The notes beneath the pieces were generated by a model that saw nothing but the letters and a program-made list of their open reading frames with translations, had not been told where the DNA came from and searched no databases. The position numbers were made by a program, and so were the translations under genes. DNA of 38,934 nucleotides, from NCBI GenBank assembly GCA_018829565.1, contig JAHJTW010000062.1, forward strand, positions 1 through 38,934, given 5' to 3'. Below, piece by piece: positions 1 to 8,340 of this stretch. Positions within the stretch are counted from its first letter, which is position 1; every line of letters starts with the position of its first letter. Origin of the DNA: a bacterium. Its GTDB lineage: Bacteria > Krumholzibacteriota > Krumholzibacteriia > LZORAL124-64-63.

Positions 1-200
1 ATGATCACCAGGCCCTTGTTCGTGGCGACGGCCACCGTCGCGGTGGACGAGATGTGGTCGCCGATCCAGACCCGGATCACTCCGGGATCCAGCTGCTGGA
101 CGTGCAGGGGCAGGCCGGCCACCGTCTCGGCGGCGGCAAGGGCGGGAATCGACAGGACAGTCATGACCAACAGGACTTGGAGGGGGATCCGGGCCTTCAT
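1..200 (-). CDS. Exported protein, N-terminal fragment (MBL-fold-like)
   Basis: Partial gene cut by the window edge; 66 codons are visible. The ATG at 200-198 follows a good ribosome site (GGAG, about 6 nt upstream). The N-terminus is a signal peptide: MKAR, a hydrophobic stretch, then an AAA-type cleavage region near residue 22-24. The mature part (LHVQQLDPGVIRVWIGDHIS, then TATVAVATNKGLVI) resembles the start of exported metallo-beta-lactamase-fold hydrolases, in which a beta strand leads to a 'T.N.G.V.ID' segment. The zinc-binding HxHxDH motif would lie beyond the window, so the family call is an inference. It is divergent from the next gene. Confidence 0.55.
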   Translation of the reverse strand, partial: MKARIPLQVLLVMTVLSIPALAAAETVAGLPLHVQQLDPGVIRVWIGDHISSTATVAVATNKGLVI

Positions 201-373
201 CGTGGTCTCCTCTGCTGGTGGGGTTGGCGGTCCCGGCGGGGCGAGGACAACCGCTGGACCGACAAGGTCATACGAAAAACTGAAAATTTTGTTTCAGTGC
301 CCCCGGTCTGCAACCAAACCCGCTCGATTTCGTTACTTCGCCGGAGGAGGGCCAGTTCAACCGGGAGGACCCG
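201..373. promoter_or_regulatory. Divergent intergenic region with a palindrome
   Basis: Between two divergently transcribed exported-protein genes. It holds an AT-rich inverted repeat at 279-298: ACTGAAA, a 6-nt centre ATTTTG, then TTTCAGT. This is a plausible operator shared by the two promoters. No confident -35/-10 pair was assigned. Confidence 0.35.
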
Positions 374-1618
374 ATGCCTTCGTTCCGCACATCCGTCGCG
401 ACTTGCCTGGCGATCCTGGCCATCACCGGCGGCGTCGCTTCCGCCGCCCTACCCGCAGGCGACGAACTTCCGTCCCATCGGCGCATCGATAACGGCCCCG
501 AGCCCGAACACGGGGTCCTGGACGTTCCCCTCCATGAACTCTGGCGCGCCGGCGGCGAGGACCAGGACGTGTTCTTCGGCAACGTGCTGCAGGTGCTGCC
601 GGGGCCGGACGACACGGTCTACGTGCTCGACGTCCAGCTGGTGCAGGTCTTCGTCTTCTCGCAGGACGGGGAGTTTTTGCGGACGCTGGGGAGCAAGGGC
701 GAAGGCCCCGGCGAGGTCAACAACGTCAACAGCATGCTGGTCTGGCCGGACGGCACCCTTGGCCTGGGTCAGGTTCTGCCCGGCAAGCTGGCGTTGATCG
801 ATCGCGGCGGCGACCCGGTCCAGGGCATCAAGCTCGTCGACCCCGATGCCCCCGACAGCGGGTTCGTCCTGCTGATGAACGGGTTCGCCGGCGACGGGTT
901 CATGGCCCTGGCCGGAATGCGCTGGGGAATGAGCGACACCGGAGAACTGAGCCAGCACATGTTCCTGCGGCGCCATGACCGGGAGGGAAAGCCCGCAGCG
1001 ACTTTCCTGCGCAAGACCTCCGCCCTGGACGCCACCTGGTTCGTGTTCGACGAACTGGCGTTCGACTTCGTCTGGACCCGGTTCGCCATCACCTCTGCGG
1101 GCGAGGTCTGCTTCGCCCCCGAGCGCAACGAGTACGCCCTCCATTTCTGCCATCCGGACGGGCGCCTGGATCGCATCGTCCGGCGCGAGTACCGCAGCCT
1201 CCAGCGGAACGCCGAGGATCTGCGCCAGGCCGAGCTGACCTGCGAGGCCATCGGTTCCCAGTACGGCCGCGAACTCAAGGGCGTGACCGTGGAGAAGACC
1301 GAACCCGACATCACCGGTCTGTGGTCCGCTCCCGACGGCGCCGTCTGGGTGCGCACCAGCCGCGGAGATCGCGAGCGCGATCCTGGTGTCTTGACCACCG
1401 TGGACGTCATCGATCCCGCCGGACGGTTCATCGAGCAGCGCCGCCTGAAATGCCCGGGCGACCCTCGCCACGACGCCATCCACTTCCTGCCCGGGAACCG
1501 CGTCGTCGTCGTCACCGGAGCGGTCGACGCCTACCGGCGCGACACGCACTCCACCACGGCTGAAGGAACAGGGGCCGACGAGCGGCCCCTGGAGGTCGTC
1601 TGCTATGGGCGGGAGTGA
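374..1618 (+). CDS. Secreted six-bladed beta-propeller-like protein
   Basis: A 414-aa exported protein. The ATG has the ribosome site GGGAGG about 6 nt upstream. Residues 1-24 form a signal peptide with a hydrophobic core (TCLAILAITGG) and an ASA-type cleavage site. The mature protein has repeated propeller-like segments: 'VLPGPDDTVYVLD.Q..QVFVFSQDGEFLRTLGSKGEGPGEV' (about residues 74-115), then 'ITSAGEVCFAPERNEYALHFCHPDGRLDRIVRREY' (about 238-272) and 'APDGAVWVRTS' further on. The G-x-G-E-GPGEF/V signature is typical of 6-bladed NHL-like propellers common in uncultured FCB bacteria. No enzyme motif is visible; a binding or surface role is likely. It converges on the next gene with a 9-bp gap and no obvious terminator. 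Confidence 0.7.
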   Translation: MPSFRTSVATCLAILAITGGVASAALPAGDELPSHRRIDNGPEPEHGVLDVPLHELWRAGGEDQDVFFGNVLQVLPGPDDTVYVLDVQLVQVFVFSQDGEFLRTLGSKGEGPGEVNNVNSMLVWPDGTLGLGQVLPGKLALIDRGGDPVQGIKLVDPDAPDSGFVLLMNGFAGDGFMALAGMRWGMSDTGELSQHMFLRRHDREGKPAATFLRKTSALDATWFVFDELAFDFVWTRFAITSAGEVCFAPERNEYALHFCHPDGRLDRIVRREYRSLQRNAEDLRQAELTCEAIGSQYGRELKGVTVEKTEPDITGLWSAPDGAVWVRTSRGDRERDPGVLTTVDVIDPAGRFIEQRRLKCPGDPRHDAIHFLPGNRVVVVTGAVDAYRRDTHSTTAEGTGADERPLEVVCYGRE

Positions 1619-1627
1619 GGATCCGGC

Positions 1628-3685
1628 CTACTCCCTCCAGAACCGGACCCGGATATTGCTGGAACCGTCGCAGTAATAATTCCGGATGGTGGTTCCCCAC
1701 ACGTTGCTGAAGCCGACGTCGGTGACATTGGTGCAGACCCCGTTGCCGCCGAGGTTGAATTCCGCCATGTAGAAGTAGTCGCTCGTGTCCGGAGTGACCG
1801 GAAGCGATCCCTCCAGCCGGAGTTCATTTGCCCCATCCTGCCGATGCACCTTGTAGAAGGTGATCATGCTGGTCGCTGGATCGATGGTGATCTCGATTTC
1901 TTCCTTTCCGTCGGCGGAGGTTCCGGTGTACGTGCTGCCGGTCCAGGTGCCGCCCTCGGCCTCGAAGCCCGTCGAGATGGAACCCTCATTGGTCCGACCG
2001 TCCTGTTGCAGATAGGTGACGTAGAACAGATCCAGTTCGAAATCGCAATGCGTCGCCGCCGAGAGGTCGATCCCGCCGGGGATGTGGGCCTTCAAGGTGA
2101 TGGGGCGCGTGTCGGTGTACGGATCCTCGTACATGTTGTCGGTCACCAGGGCGAACAGGTTCCAGCCCTGCACGGTCATGGTGAGGATGTCCGGCACCGC
2201 GACCGACTCGTAGCCGGCCGACAGGAATTCCAGCGTCGAGGTGTTGTACCGGAACAGCGAGAGGTAACGGTTCTCGGCGCCAGTCAGGGTGAAGATCAGC
2301 TGATCCGACGGCTTCAACCCCACGTAGCCCAGCGAGATCTGGTAGATGGCTCCCGACAGGTCCGGATAGGACCGGGTCCAGGTCTTGAGCGTGTCCCGGG
2401 CCGCGGCGATGGTCCACTTGTCCTCGGCGTTGATGAACCAGGTGGCCCTCGAGACGTCCGTGTAGATCTCACTCAGGATATAGTCAGACATGAAGGCCTC
2501 CCACCAGCCCGCCGGATCGTACCGGCACACCGCCTCGACCGGGTGCACCTCGTTGCGGATGTCCCCGAAGATGGTGGCCACGATGTTCTGCCCGTACCGG
2601 TCGGCCAGGTACTTGATCACCGCCGACATCCCGTAGCCGTGGTGGCGGGCGTTCTGTTCGGCGCCTTTCTGCATCCCGGCGAAGGGCGCCATCTGGTAGC
2701 CGTTGCGGGCCTGCGAGGCGAAGTCCTGGACCGAGGTGAAGAGCTCCTCCGACCAGACGGCCGCAGCCTCATCCACCCAGTAATGGCGCGACGGTCCGGC
2801 GGCCTGGACCATCGGCGCCCGCGGGTCGTACAGCCCCTGCACGATGTGGAAGAACTCGTGGGCGCAGGTCAGGCGCATGTTGGGCAGGTCGTCGAGGATC
2901 TCCAGGGCCAGCTCCATGTAGCCGTGGTTGTCTCCGAGCTTCGAGCTCATGGCCCCGCCGTCGTCCTCCAGGGACTTGAGCGTCACGTCGACCGGCCAGT
3001 TCGTCCGGGCTGAATAGCTGAAGCCCAGGGTGCGAAACCGGCTGTAGGCTTCCTCGAGGTAGTTCCCCATCTCCACGTAGTTGCGCAGGTGGCCGATGGG
3101 GACCCCGATCCGGAAGTGGCCCTGCGGAGTGGTGTAGAGCGAGTACCCCGTGAGCACCGAGGCCCCGAAGGAGAATCCCCCGTTCTTGTTCGCCGGCACC
3201 GATCTCTTGTCCGGATCCGGCGCGGGGATCACCGCGGTGACCACGTTGCCGTCCCCGGTCGACGGAAGGATGCGGTAGCGCATAAGCACGTCGTCCCGGC
3301 TGCGGCAGAACGCCTCCTCGCCCAGGACCACGAAGGTCTGATCGCCCTCGGTCTTCGCACCGTGCGCGATGGTCAGCTGCAGGGGTTGATCGTAGTCCTC
3401 GGGAAGCCCGTCGATGCGGTACATCCTGGTCACCTGGTCGACTCCGAAGGGCCGGTCGTCGTCGGAGACCGCGATGGTGACGGTCGCATCCCCGGAAAAG
3501 CCGGCCGCCGGCACCAGAAGCGTGAGCTGGTCGCCGGTGATCTCGCCCCCGGCGGGCCCGATGGTGGCCGAGGCGATCTGCGTGTAGCGGGGACCGGTGT
3601 CGAGGGGGGCGGTGGGGTCGTCGTCTGAAGAGCAGCCGCCGGCGAGAATCACCGGCAGAAGCAGCATGATGGGCCGGAACCTCAT
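1628..3685 (-). CDS. Lipoprotein with ZU5-like domain and HExxH metalloprotease motif
   Basis: A 685-aa lipoprotein with a strong ribosome site (GGGAGGT) before its ATG. The signal peptide ends in the lipobox LAGGC (Cys18), followed by an acidic tether. Residues 36-75 (TIGPAGGEITG ... LTLLVPAAGFSGDATVTI) match the start of ZU5-type beta domains. A gluzincin-like zinc site lies at 276-280 (HEFFH), with a downstream acidic helix 'WVDEAAAVWSEE' at 303-314 that can supply the third ligand (Glu306). The C-terminal third is beta-rich and has no recognised domain. Predicted to be an envelope-anchored metallopeptidase. The substrate is unknown. The catalytic motif is seen directly; activity is inferred. 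Confidence 0.6.
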   Translation of the reverse strand: MRFRPIMLLLPVILAGGCSSDDDPTAPLDTGPRYTQIASATIGPAGGEITGDQLTLLVPAAGFSGDATVTIAVSDDDRPFGVDQVTRMYRIDGLPEDYDQPLQLTIAHGAKTEGDQTFVVLGEEAFCRSRDDVLMRYRILPSTGDGNVVTAVIPAPDPDKRSVPANKNGGFSFGASVLTGYSLYTTPQGHFRIGVPIGHLRNYVEMGNYLEEAYSRFRTLGFSYSARTNWPVDVTLKSLEDDGGAMSSKLGDNHGYMELALEILDDLPNMRLTCAHEFFHIVQGLYDPRAPMVQAAGPSRHYWVDEAAAVWSEELFTSVQDFASQARNGYQMAPFAGMQKGAEQNARHHGYGMSAVIKYLADRYGQNIVATIFGDIRNEVHPVEAVCRYDPAGWWEAFMSDYILSEIYTDVSRATWFINAEDKWTIAAARDTLKTWTRSYPDLSGAIYQISLGYVGLKPSDQLIFTLTGAENRYLSLFRYNTSTLEFLSAGYESVAVPDILTMTVQGWNLFALVTDNMYEDPYTDTRPITLKAHIPGGIDLSAATHCDFELDLFYVTYLQQDGRTNEGSISTGFEAEGGTWTGSTYTGTSADGKEEIEITIDPATSMITFYKVHRQDGANELRLEGSLPVTPDTSDYFYMAEFNLGGNGVCTNVTDVGFSNVWGTTIRNYYCDGSSNIRVRFWRE

Positions 3686-3739
3686 GTCATACCTCCCGGG
3701 TATCGGTTCGCCCAGTCTACTGGATTCAGCCTGTCAATT

Positions 3740-4531
3740 TCAATCCTGAATCATGCGGGGCAGGATGCCGCCGGGGTGCCCGAAGTGGGGCAGGACATCA
3801 TCCCACCCGCAGGAATCGGGATCCACGAACGTCCCCCCTCCCGGAGAATAGTAGAGGCAGCCCGCTTCGGCCGGCGGCCGCCTCCTGATGAAATCCTCCG
3901 CCGTCTGCAAGGCATCCGTCCAGTCCGCCTTGATCCGCTGAACGTCGGGCGCCCCGGTCAAGTCGAGGCGTTCGAGGTCCTCCTGACGGATCCGCCCCCT
4001 CCGTTTCAGCATTTCAAGCAGGGACAATGGTGAATACCCAGGGTCCTTTCCAACCGCCGCCCAGACCAGGGGGCCGAGGGGCAACAGGGTTTCGTGAAGA
4101 AAGAGGGTGTCCAGCAGATCCCGAGGTTCCTCCCTGCCAGCCAAGGCCAGGACCTTGTTGGTCGCGAGGTCCACAGGGTGCAGTTGAAATCCGAAATCCT
4201 CGCTTTCCATGACCGGCATGAACCGCCAGGCCGAATCCTGCGCCCACTCGATCTTGGTCACCGATTCCCCATCACCCACCACGGCCCTGATGTACCCCGG
4301 CTGGCTGATCTCGATCTCGACCTCGAGGCCATCTCCCGTCAGGAGTTCCCGGTCGGCTGTGAAGGCCGACGCCACTCGGGCGACGGTGTCGTGGAAATAG
4401 TCCAGATCATGGCTGAACCTGCGGCTGTTCGGAGCGGCCAGAATGGCGGCTCCGCCGGCAAGGTAGCTGTCCTCGCTGCGGTTTCCCGCAAGAAGCCTTC
4501 CCAATCTCGCCTGGAATCCCGTCAGCGGCAT
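3740..4531 (-). CDS. Nucleotidyltransferase-like AbiEii-type toxin
   Basis: A 263-aa protein read from the ATG at 4531. An in-frame extension to 4645 exists but runs back through the partner gene. The N-terminus has the minimal nucleotidyltransferase pattern of AbiEii/AbiGii-like proteins: 'YLAGGAAILAA' at 23-33 and 'RRFSHDLDYFHD' at 37-48, where the two Asp (D42, D44) would bind metal. 'DLATNKVLALAGREEPRDLLD' fits the conserved helix of the family. Such toxins modify nucleic acid, typically tRNA, and are silenced by a neighbouring antitoxin. It overlaps the upstream small gene by 10 nt, so the two are translationally coupled. Confidence 0.7.
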   Translation of the reverse strand: MPLTGFQARLGRLLAGNRSEDSYLAGGAAILAAPNSRRFSHDLDYFHDTVARVASAFTADRELLTGDGLEVEIEISQPGYIRAVVGDGESVTKIEWAQDSAWRFMPVMESEDFGFQLHPVDLATNKVLALAGREEPRDLLDTLFLHETLLPLGPLVWAAVGKDPGYSPLSLLEMLKRRGRIRQEDLERLDLTGAPDVQRIKADWTDALQTAEDFIRRRPPAEAGCLYYSPGGGTFVDPDSCGWDDVLPHFGHPGGILPRMIQD

Positions 4532-4788
4532 AGCTGGATCCCCTTTTCCCAGGCCTTGCGACCTCCGTACTTCATCAACCTTTCGGCGACCCAGTCCACA
4601 TCGGCCGCGGTGATCCGAAGGTCGGGAGAACAGGACCAGAAGCACTGCGCGAAGTAATCCCGATAGGCGCGACGGGCTTCCCTGACCCGGACCATGGTGC
4701 GGGCCTGGTCGGGGCTGAGGGCGCGACGGCTCCGCTTCCCCCCTTTGCGGCCGATTTCAGCCAGGTACTTCCGCACGGTATCGTTCAT
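4522..4788 (-). CDS. Small antitoxin-like partner of the AbiEii-type gene
   Basis: An 88-aa basic protein whose ATG lies 6 nt after a -10 box. It begins with a Lys/Arg-rich helix containing 'EIGRKGGKRSRRALSPDQA' and ends with 'ITAADVDWVAERLMKYGGRKAW'. Proteins of this type commonly sit directly upstream of AbiEii-like nucleotidyltransferases, so it is inferred to be the antitoxin or DNA-binding regulator. The stop overlaps the toxin start by 10 nt. A palindrome directly upstream fits autoregulation. Confidence 0.65.
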   Translation of the reverse strand: MNDTVRKYLAEIGRKGGKRSRRALSPDQARTMVRVREARRAYRDYFAQCFWSCSPDLRITAADVDWVAERLMKYGGRKAWEKGIQLCR

Positions 4789-4794
4789 GGAATC

Positions 4795-4823
4795 ATCATA
4801 AGCGGATTATGATGTTGTTACAA
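4795..4823 (-). promoter_or_regulatory. Promoter and palindromic operator of the AbiEii-type operon
   Basis: On the minus strand, TTGTAA (4823-4818), a 17-nt spacer and TATGAT (4800-4795) form a good sigma70-type promoter. The expected start is at or next to the A of the ATG at 4788, giving a leaderless mRNA. A perfect inverted repeat at 4795-4813 (ATCATAA, GCGGA, TTATGAT) covers the -10 and spacer, so bound antitoxin would block RNA polymerase. Confidence 0.6.
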
Positions 4824-4842
4824 GTGGAAAAACAAGATAACC

Positions 4843-5886
4843 TCACGAAATTCCGCCCTCCCTCCCGATCACCCGGGCATCCCGACCCAGCATGTCCAGG
4901 GTGACGTTGGAGCCGCCGGCCGCGGCCGCCTCGGCCACCGCGCCGGCCGCCTTCTCCCGGCCGTCCTTGAACGCCCGGCGGATCTTGCGCGGATCGAACT
5001 CCAGCGAGCCCATGTGCAGCACGTCGGGTCGGATCAGCACCAGGTCCGCGTAGCGGAATCCGGCGAAGGGGAAGCCGTCGGGCAGGTCCACATCCCGCAT
5101 CTTCAGGTCGTGGCAGAACTTGACCCCGGCGTTGATGGCCGCAGCCAGCTTCAGGTCGTTGCGGAAGACCTCGTTGAGCAGCAGGTCCACCGAGCGCAGG
5201 GCGATCTCGATGCCGCTGTCGATCTTCTCGGGCCCCGGCACCCGTTTCATCTCCAGCGGGCTGGCCAGGATCACGTAGATCGTGTCGGGATCGTGGAGAT
5301 CGCCGGGCGCGTCGTCGCGCTCCTCCTCCAGGGCCTGGAACGCCTCGGACAGCGGCGTGATGTTCCGCACGCCGCCGTCGACGTACTTCCTGCCCTCGAT
5401 CTCCACGGGATTGAACATGACGGGGATGGACGCCGAGGCGAGGATCATCTCCAGGATGCCGGGGTAGGCGCCGTCGACCGCGAAGTACTCGCCCGACAAC
5501 AACTCCACCACCCCCACGCGCAGGGTGCGGCCCGAGGTTCGGATGCGCGCGGGATCGATGTTCTTCCGGATGAGTTCCCACAGCGGCTTGTTGGAGTAGA
5601 TGCTGTCGGCCTTGAAGATCAGGCCCAGCACGCCGCCCACGCGGGTGGTGTAGATGTCGCGGTTCTCGCGCAGGCCGTACCAGATGGCCTTCAGGGCGTC
5701 GACCTGCCGCAGCAAGCCGGTCCACCCCTCGCCCTGCGCCAGCATGGCCGCGTTCAGGTTGCCCGTGGACACCCCCACGATGACCGCGGGATCGATCCCC
5801 AGGTCGCGGATCAGATAATCGGCCGCCCCCAGCTCGAAGGCGCCCTTGGCGCCGCCGCCCGACATGACCAGTGCCGTCCGGCCCAT
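4843..5886 (-). CDS. Patatin-like phospholipase
   Basis: A 347-aa protein starting at the ATG at 5886, preceded by GAGGGAG. All three patatin signatures are present: the oxyanion loop GGGAKG (10-15), the nucleophile elbow GVSTG (38-42, Ser40) and the DGG motif with Asp170 ('KYVDGGVRNITPL'). Ser40 and Asp170 form the catalytic dyad that hydrolyses acyl ester bonds of phospholipids. There is no signal peptide, so it is cytoplasmic or delivered by another route. Similar enzymes act in lipid turnover and sometimes as defence effectors. No cyclic-nucleotide synthase lies nearby, so a housekeeping role is the simpler reading. Confidence 0.85.
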   Translation of the reverse strand: MGRTALVMSGGGAKGAFELGAADYLIRDLGIDPAVIVGVSTGNLNAAMLAQGEGWTGLLRQVDALKAIWYGLRENRDIYTTRVGGVLGLIFKADSIYSNKPLWELIRKNIDPARIRTSGRTLRVGVVELLSGEYFAVDGAYPGILEMILASASIPVMFNPVEIEGRKYVDGGVRNITPLSEAFQALEEERDDAPGDLHDPDTIYVILASPLEMKRVPGPEKIDSGIEIALRSVDLLLNEVFRNDLKLAAAINAGVKFCHDLKMRDVDLPDGFPFAGFRYADLVLIRPDVLHMGSLEFDPRKIRRAFKDGREKAAGAVAEAAAAGGSNVTLDMLGRDARVIGREGGIS

Positions 5887-6120
5887 GATCGTCTCCCTCG
5901 TTGGCGTGGTTTCCCCACAGGGTAATCGCGACGGAGGGCCCGCCACCACCATTTTGGCTTTTCCCTGCCGGACCGATGCCGGATCCTCGTCCCATTCCGA
6001 CCTTCATGCCGACCAGCCCGGGGGGAGCGGCCATGCGCACGATCCGATCCGTCCCGACCGCCTTCGCCGTCCGGCCTAACCACACGGCTCCACCGCCCGG
6101 GCCGGCCTGACAACCTGCGT

Positions 6121-6465
6121 TTACAGGGACAGGACCAGGCGCAAACCCTCCGCGACACGGTCCAGGTGGGGATCGGGGATGCTGCCGGCGGGCTCCACCA
6201 GGAACCGCCGGTCGAGGGTCAGGATCCGGGATAGGTTGACCACCGAATCCCTCGGCAGACCGCTGATCCGTTCTTCCAGAAGGACGTTGCCGGGAGCGGC
6301 CGCCAGATCCAGGTTGGAGGTGATGGCGGCCACGACGACCGTCGCGATGCGGCTGCGGTTGAAGGCGTCCGACTGGAGGATGAGCACCGGACGGCGGTAT
6401 CCCGGCCCCGAGCCGCGGGGTGCAGCCAGTTCGGCCCAGTAGATCTCACCTCTCCGGATCACCAC
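6121..6465 (-). CDS. MazF/PemK-family mRNA interferase toxin
   Basis: A 114-aa protein starting at a GTG at 6465 that overlaps the antitoxin stop by 7 nt. The N-terminus 'RRGEIYWAEL' followed by 'GSGPGYRRPVLILQSDAFNRS' is the classic MazF/PemK beta-barrel start, with the R-P-x-L-I-x-Q strand. 'TVVVAAITSNL' and 'SVVNLSRILTLDRRFL' match the later conserved strands. Full length for the family, with no frameshift. Expected to cleave mRNA at short sequence motifs when freed from the antitoxin. Confidence 0.88.
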   Translation of the reverse strand: MVIRRGEIYWAELAAPRGSGPGYRRPVLILQSDAFNRSRIATVVVAAITSNLDLAAAPGNVLLEERISGLPRDSVVNLSRILTLDRRFLVEPAGSIPDPHLDRVAEGLRLVLSL

Positions 6466-6698
6466 TCATCCCTGGCGAGGCTTGCCCGCTGGAGGGCATC
6501 GAGGACGGGGTCGAGACCGCGGTCCTCGGACCGGGCATGGACACGATCCAGGGCCGCGGTGACGGCCTCATCCCCCTGGTGTTCCAGGTACCTGGCAATG
6601 GCGCGCTGGTAGAGCTCGCTGCGGGACACCCCCAGGCGCCGGGCCAGGCGGTCGGCGGCCTCGAAGAGGGTATCGGGGATGGAGATCGCGGTTTTCAT
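6459..6698 (-). CDS. Ribbon-helix-helix antitoxin of the MazF-like toxin
   Basis: A 79-aa protein with the RHH DNA-binding fold: strand 'MKTAISIPDTLFEAADRLARRLGVSRSELYQRAI' (shown to about residue 34), then an acidic C-terminal tail for toxin binding. Two ATGs are close together (6704 and 6698). The second is chosen because the TATACT -10 box at 6710-6705 predicts a transcript starting at 6698. It overlaps the toxin by 7 nt. The adjacent palindrome supports autoregulation. Confidence 0.82.
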   Translation of the reverse strand: MKTAISIPDTLFEAADRLARRLGVSRSELYQRAIARYLEHQGDEAVTAALDRVHARSEDRGLDPVLDALQRASLARDEW

Positions 6699-6704
6699 GG
6701 TCAT

Positions 6705-6722
6705 AGTATAACCTGGTTATAC
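6705..6722 (-). promoter_or_regulatory. Palindromic operator and -10 box of the MazEF-like operon
   Basis: A perfect inverted repeat, GTATAAC-CTG-GTTATAC, at 6706-6722. It touches the antitoxin start and contains the minus-strand -10 box TATACT (6710-6705). Transcription would start about 7 nt downstream, at the ATG at 6698, giving a leaderless message. This is a typical site for RHH repressor binding. Confidence 0.6.
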
Positions 6723-6937
6723 CCCATCATCCAGCATTTTTCTCTCTTGTGGTCGGTTCGAACCGCAGCCTCGCCCGGGATTCCTTCACCGATCAACGGG
6801 GTCCGGGCCTTGCCCCTGCAGATCCTGGACCCGCGGCGAAAATATCCCTCATCCCATCGTGAACAGGTGTCGATTCCCCGGAAATACGCCCCGGTGCCGT
6901 TTTCGGCATCCGTCCTCCCGGTCGAGGAGTCACCGTC

Positions 6938-8026
6938 ATGTCCCATCCTGTTCCCGATTCCTCGCAGTGGCGGACCTTCACCGATCATCCCTTCCACGAA
7001 CTGGCCCTTTCGGATCGGGAGAAGTTCCATACCGGATTCCTGAAACTCGCCATCGAGCGGCTGGGCACCACGGGATTCGCTCGTCAGGTCTTTCCCAGGC
7101 TTCCGGACGGGGTTTTGACCGCCCGCCTCGAAAAGGACTCCATCGACCTGTTGATCGAGGTCCGCGATCATGACGGCGGTCCGGTCACAGGCGCCGGCAT
7201 CGTCGAGGTCAAGTTCAAGACCGGTCTGCACGGCGATCAGATCAAGCGGTACAAGATCAAGCTCAGCAAGCAAGCAGCCTACTGCCAGGCCGACATCCAC
7301 TGCTATCTGGTCTCGCTGTTCCCCCCGGTCCCGGGGCGGGACACATCGCGGGCACGGGTCCTCAACTTCGCCCGCGACGTCGCCCCCGCCCTGGCATCGG
7401 CGCTGGACCGTGCGTCAGGCCTGGAGCCGGACGACCGGGCGTTGTTCACAATCTGGCTGGGTTTTCTCCAAAGCCTGGAGCCGGTGCTCGATCATTTCGA
7501 TTCAACGGCGCTCGGCGCCCTGCCGGAATATCCCCGCATGCTCGATCGCGCCCGCCTGCGCGGGATCTTCGAGCGCCAGCGGTTGCTGGCGGTACGCTAC
7601 CAGGTCGGCGCGCTCCCGGCCGGCCTTCAGTCCAGGATCGCCAACACCCACGGCAATGCCCTCATCGAGTTCTTCGGGACCGAAGGCATCTTCAGCTACG
7701 GACTCCAGTGGCAAGGCGGCATTCTGAAGCTGTTCATCGCCATCAAGCACGCCTCCAAGGTCGCGCAGTACGACGAGGCGCGCCGGGTCGCCTTGAAGGC
7801 CCTGCGATCGGTCATCCTGGAACGCTGCCCCGACCTCCGCCTGGTCCCCGACAACCCGATCAACAAGTCCGGGAAGTTCCGCTCCATCACCCTTGCCGAC
7901 TGGGACATCTGGAGTGATTGCCGCGACCGGCCGCAAGACCTCAATACCATCCTGGCGGCGCTTGCCCGTGACGATTGCCGTGAAATCATCCGGAAAATCC
8001 ACACTGCCGCCATGGTGACAGTCTGA
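6938..8026 (+). CDS. PD-(D/E)XK nuclease-superfamily protein
   Basis: A 362-aa protein with a GAGGAG ribosome site upstream of the ATG. The N-terminal third shows the PD-(D/E)XK core: Asp70 in 'KDSIDLLIEV', then E90-V-K92 in 'GIVEVKFKT', and Q101 in 'DQIKRY', a QxxxY-like helix. The spacing and order match type-II-restriction-like nucleases of the PDDEXK_4 or related groups. The rest is mixed alpha/beta with 'LIEFFGTEGIFSYGLQWQGG' and has no recognised domain. No methyltransferase or helicase is adjacent. Possibly a solitary restriction or repair nuclease; the exact family is not determined. Confidence 0.6.
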   Translation: MSHPVPDSSQWRTFTDHPFHELALSDREKFHTGFLKLAIERLGTTGFARQVFPRLPDGVLTARLEKDSIDLLIEVRDHDGGPVTGAGIVEVKFKTGLHGDQIKRYKIKLSKQAAYCQADIHCYLVSLFPPVPGRDTSRARVLNFARDVAPALASALDRASGLEPDDRALFTIWLGFLQSLEPVLDHFDSTALGALPEYPRMLDRARLRGIFERQRLLAVRYQVGALPAGLQSRIANTHGNALIEFFGTEGIFSYGLQWQGGILKLFIAIKHASKVAQYDEARRVALKALRSVILERCPDLRLVPDNPINKSGKFRSITLADWDIWSDCRDRPQDLNTILAALARDDCREIIRKIHTAAMVTV

Positions 8027-8340
8027 AGGATCCCCGCTGGAATCCCCGGAGGCCGGCGCGGATTCTCCTGTCCCCCTTCGCAGTGTAACCACACAGGTCA
8101 GGATGCCGGTCGGGCCGCTCGGTCATCGCTCCGTGCGGCCCCCCGGGGGGCCTGAACCCCGGAATTCGCCCTCTAACCTGGTTATTAGAGGCGCTTTTTC
8201 GCGGTCCCCCGCTTGGGGTCCCCCGGTTCCCCCCAGCGGCTCGCGGGGGCGGCTGGTCGCCTGCCGGGGTGTTAGGAAGTTCCGCATAACGACAATGTCC
8301 TGTACTGTGACATGGGAACTCCAATTGCAGGGGGATTGAA
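8027..8340. other. Intergenic region with a short R1 repeat
   Basis: A 314-bp gap between two plus-strand genes. It holds the degenerate R1 element (8139-8200), followed by more C/G runs to about 8250. An AT-rich stretch (8271-8330) leads into the next gene. No coding sequence was found. Confidence 0.5.
8139..8200 (+). repeat. R1 repeat, short degenerate copy
   Basis: It starts with a C6G6 palindrome (8139-8150) and CCT. The TACAAT box of the other copies has decayed here. The hairpin is retained at 8170-8191: CCTCTAA, loop CCTGGTTA, TTAGAGG. It is followed by CGC and five T (8195-8199), an intrinsic-terminator shape. It aligns with 24767-24830 in the order of all elements. It may end transcription of the upstream nuclease gene. 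Confidence 0.5.

Noticed and set aside
5887-6120. Search for a gene or RNA between the patatin and MazF genes
   Set aside because: 234 bp of GC-rich sequence with no plausible frame, hairpin-T-run or repeat. Nothing to report.
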